A DNA stretch of 6,216 nucleotides from JANOAR01 sp031411235 (GTDB lineage: Bacteria; Verrucomicrobiota; Verrucomicrobiia; Verrucomicrobiales; Verrucomicrobiaceae): the NCBI GenBank assembly GCA_031411235.1, contig JANOAR010000239.1, positions 1 through 6,216 of the forward strand, in the 5' to 3' direction. A model generated the notes under the pieces. The model saw nothing but the letters and a program-made list of their open reading frames with translations, was not told the DNA's origin and searched no databases. Of the stretch, positions 5,296-6,216 are shown in pieces. How positions within the stretch are numbered: position 1 is the first letter of the stretch; the number at the start of each line of letters is the position of its first letter. Both the position numbers and the translations under genes were made by a program.

Positions 5296-6216
5296 ATGAA
5301 CCAACCCATCCTCGCTCAAGCCGCCAACCAAGCCCGTGGTCTCGCCATGGACGCCGTCCACAAGTGCAACTCCGGTCACCTCGGCTTGCCGCTCGGCTCC
5401 GCTGAGATCGGCGCTGTGCTCTTCGGCCAATCCCTCGTCTGCAACCCCGCAGAGCCCAAGTGGCTCAACCGCGACCGCTTCATCCTCAGCGCCGGTCACG
5501 GCAGCATGTTCATCTACTCCTGGCTGCACCTCGCAGGCTACGCCGTCAGCCTCGAAGAAGTCTCCAACTTCCGCGTGCTGCACAGCATCACCCCCGGCCA
5601 TCCCGAGTTCCACGAAACCCCCGGCGTCGAGTCCACCACCGGCCCCCTCGGCCAAGGCATCGGCAACGCCGTCGGCTACGCGCTCAGCAGCAAAATGGCC
5701 GCCGCCACTTACAACACCGACGCGCACCAGATCATCGACAACCACGTCTTTGCCCTCGCTGGCGACGGCTGTTTGCAGGAAGGCGTCGCGTTAGAAAGCA
5801 TCAGCTTCGCCGGGCACAACGGCCTCGATAATTTGATCCTCATCTACGACTCGAATGATGTCACCCTCGATGCCATGGCCGACCTCACGCAGAGCGACAA
5901 CGCCGCTGCGAAATTTGAAGCCTGCGGCTGGGACGCCGTCACCATCGACGGCCACGACCTCGCCGCCATCCTCGCCGCTATCGAGCACGCCAAGGCCAAC
6001 GACAACGGCAAGCCCAAGATCATCATCGCCAAAACCACCATCGCCAAAGGCATCCCCGAAGTCGCTGGCACCGCCAAGGGCCACGGCGAAGGCGGCGCAA
6101 AATTCGTCGATGCCGCTAAAGCCGGACTCGGCCTCCCCGCAGGCACCCACTTCTACATCAGCGACGAAGTGAAAGCCTACTTCGCCGACCTGAAGGCCAA
6201 ACGCATCGCCGCCCAC
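5296..6216 (+). CDS. tkt: Transketolase, N-terminal part (3' end outside window)
   Basis: The frame is open for 307 codons from ATG 5296 to the right edge; full transketolases are about 650-700 residues. The enzyme transfers two-carbon ketol units between sugar phosphates in the cytoplasmic pentose-phosphate pathway, using thiamine diphosphate and a divalent metal. Visible landmarks relative to E. coli TktA are H28 in NSGHLG (usual SGHPG), H68 in AGHGSM, H102 in TPGHPE, GPLGQG (116-121), the metal/diphosphate motif GDG (156-158) with N187 and V189 in YDSNDVTLD, and H263 in KGHGEGG. All catalytic His and metal ligands expected in this half are present. Pro-to-Leu at residue 29 is a small departure. 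Codons end strongly in C (ctc, gcc, atc, aac), more than in the neighbouring genes, as for highly expressed genes. The leader is pyrimidine-rich with no Shine-Dalgarno. A split two-gene transketolase cannot be excluded, because the C-terminal half is not visible. Confidence 0.95.
   Translation, partial: MNQPILAQAANQARGLAMDAVHKCNSGHLGLPLGSAEIGAVLFGQSLVCNPAEPKWLNRDRFILSAGHGSMFIYSWLHLAGYAVSLEEVSNFRVLHSITPGHPEFHETPGVESTTGPLGQGIGNAVGYALSSKMAAATYNTDAHQIIDNHVFALAGDGCLQEGVALESISFAGHNGLDNLILIYDSNDVTLDAMADLTQSDNAAAKFEACGWDAVTIDGHDLAAILAAIEHAKANDNGKPKIIIAKTTIAKGIPEVAGTAKGHGEGGAKFVDAAKAGLGLPAGTHFYISDEVKAYFADLKAKRIAAH

Noticed and set aside
5130..5309. 60-residue N-terminal extension of the thioredoxin-fold protein from a start at 5309
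   Set aside because: It would place a clear signal peptide in the middle of the protein, adds low-information Arg/Pro-rich sequence, and overlaps the transketolase start.
1..6216. CRISPR arrays, tRNA or rRNA genes, insertion sequences
   Set aside because: I saw no regularly spaced repeats, no tRNA-like cloverleaf sequence, no transposase-like ORF and no terminal inverted repeats.

Overview
The window is GC-rich, gene-dense bacterial DNA with no gene-free stretch over about 170 bases. It looks like a Verrucomicrobia/Planctomycetes-type Gram-negative. The reasons are the style of the transketolase, the RbsC-like permease with a large extra loop domain, several exported proteins with Sec signals, and gene starts without clear Shine-Dalgarno sites. 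This assignment is an inference from protein style, not a database match.

Layout. (1) At 3-302 (+) lies the C-terminal end of a small copper-protein-like (cupredoxin) gene. (2) At 382-3217 (+) is a tightly packed sugar-type ABC importer cluster. It holds a periplasmic RbsB-like binding protein, an unrecognised short membrane-anchored protein whose frame is cut by an in-frame TAG, and an RbsC-like permease. Stop and start codons overlap at both outer junctions (TGATG at 1351-1355, ATGA at 1871-1874), so these genes are probably translationally coupled. No ATPase gene is visible. (3) At 3218-5129 (-) are two exported-protein genes: an alkaline-phosphatase-superfamily phosphodiesterase (PF01663 type) and a helical-repeat plus thioredoxin-fold protein that has no cysteine after its signal peptide. 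The phosphodiesterase ends exactly where the permease ends, with the two stop codons abutting. (4) A 166-base divergent intergenic region (5130-5295) is followed by the first 307 codons of a transketolase (+), which runs off the right edge.

How they fit together. The binding protein would deliver a sugar-like ligand to the permease in the periplasm, where the permease also exposes an extra alpha/beta domain between its first and second membrane segments. The phosphodiesterase and the thioredoxin-fold protein are also predicted to be exported, but their opposite orientation gives no operon link to the importer. Transketolase is a cytoplasmic pentose-phosphate enzyme and probably a separate transcription unit. 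The most unusual points are the permease with its inserted domain, the unknown gene between binding protein and permease with its in-frame TAG, the cysteine-free thioredoxin fold, and the cupredoxin end with His where the axial Met is expected.
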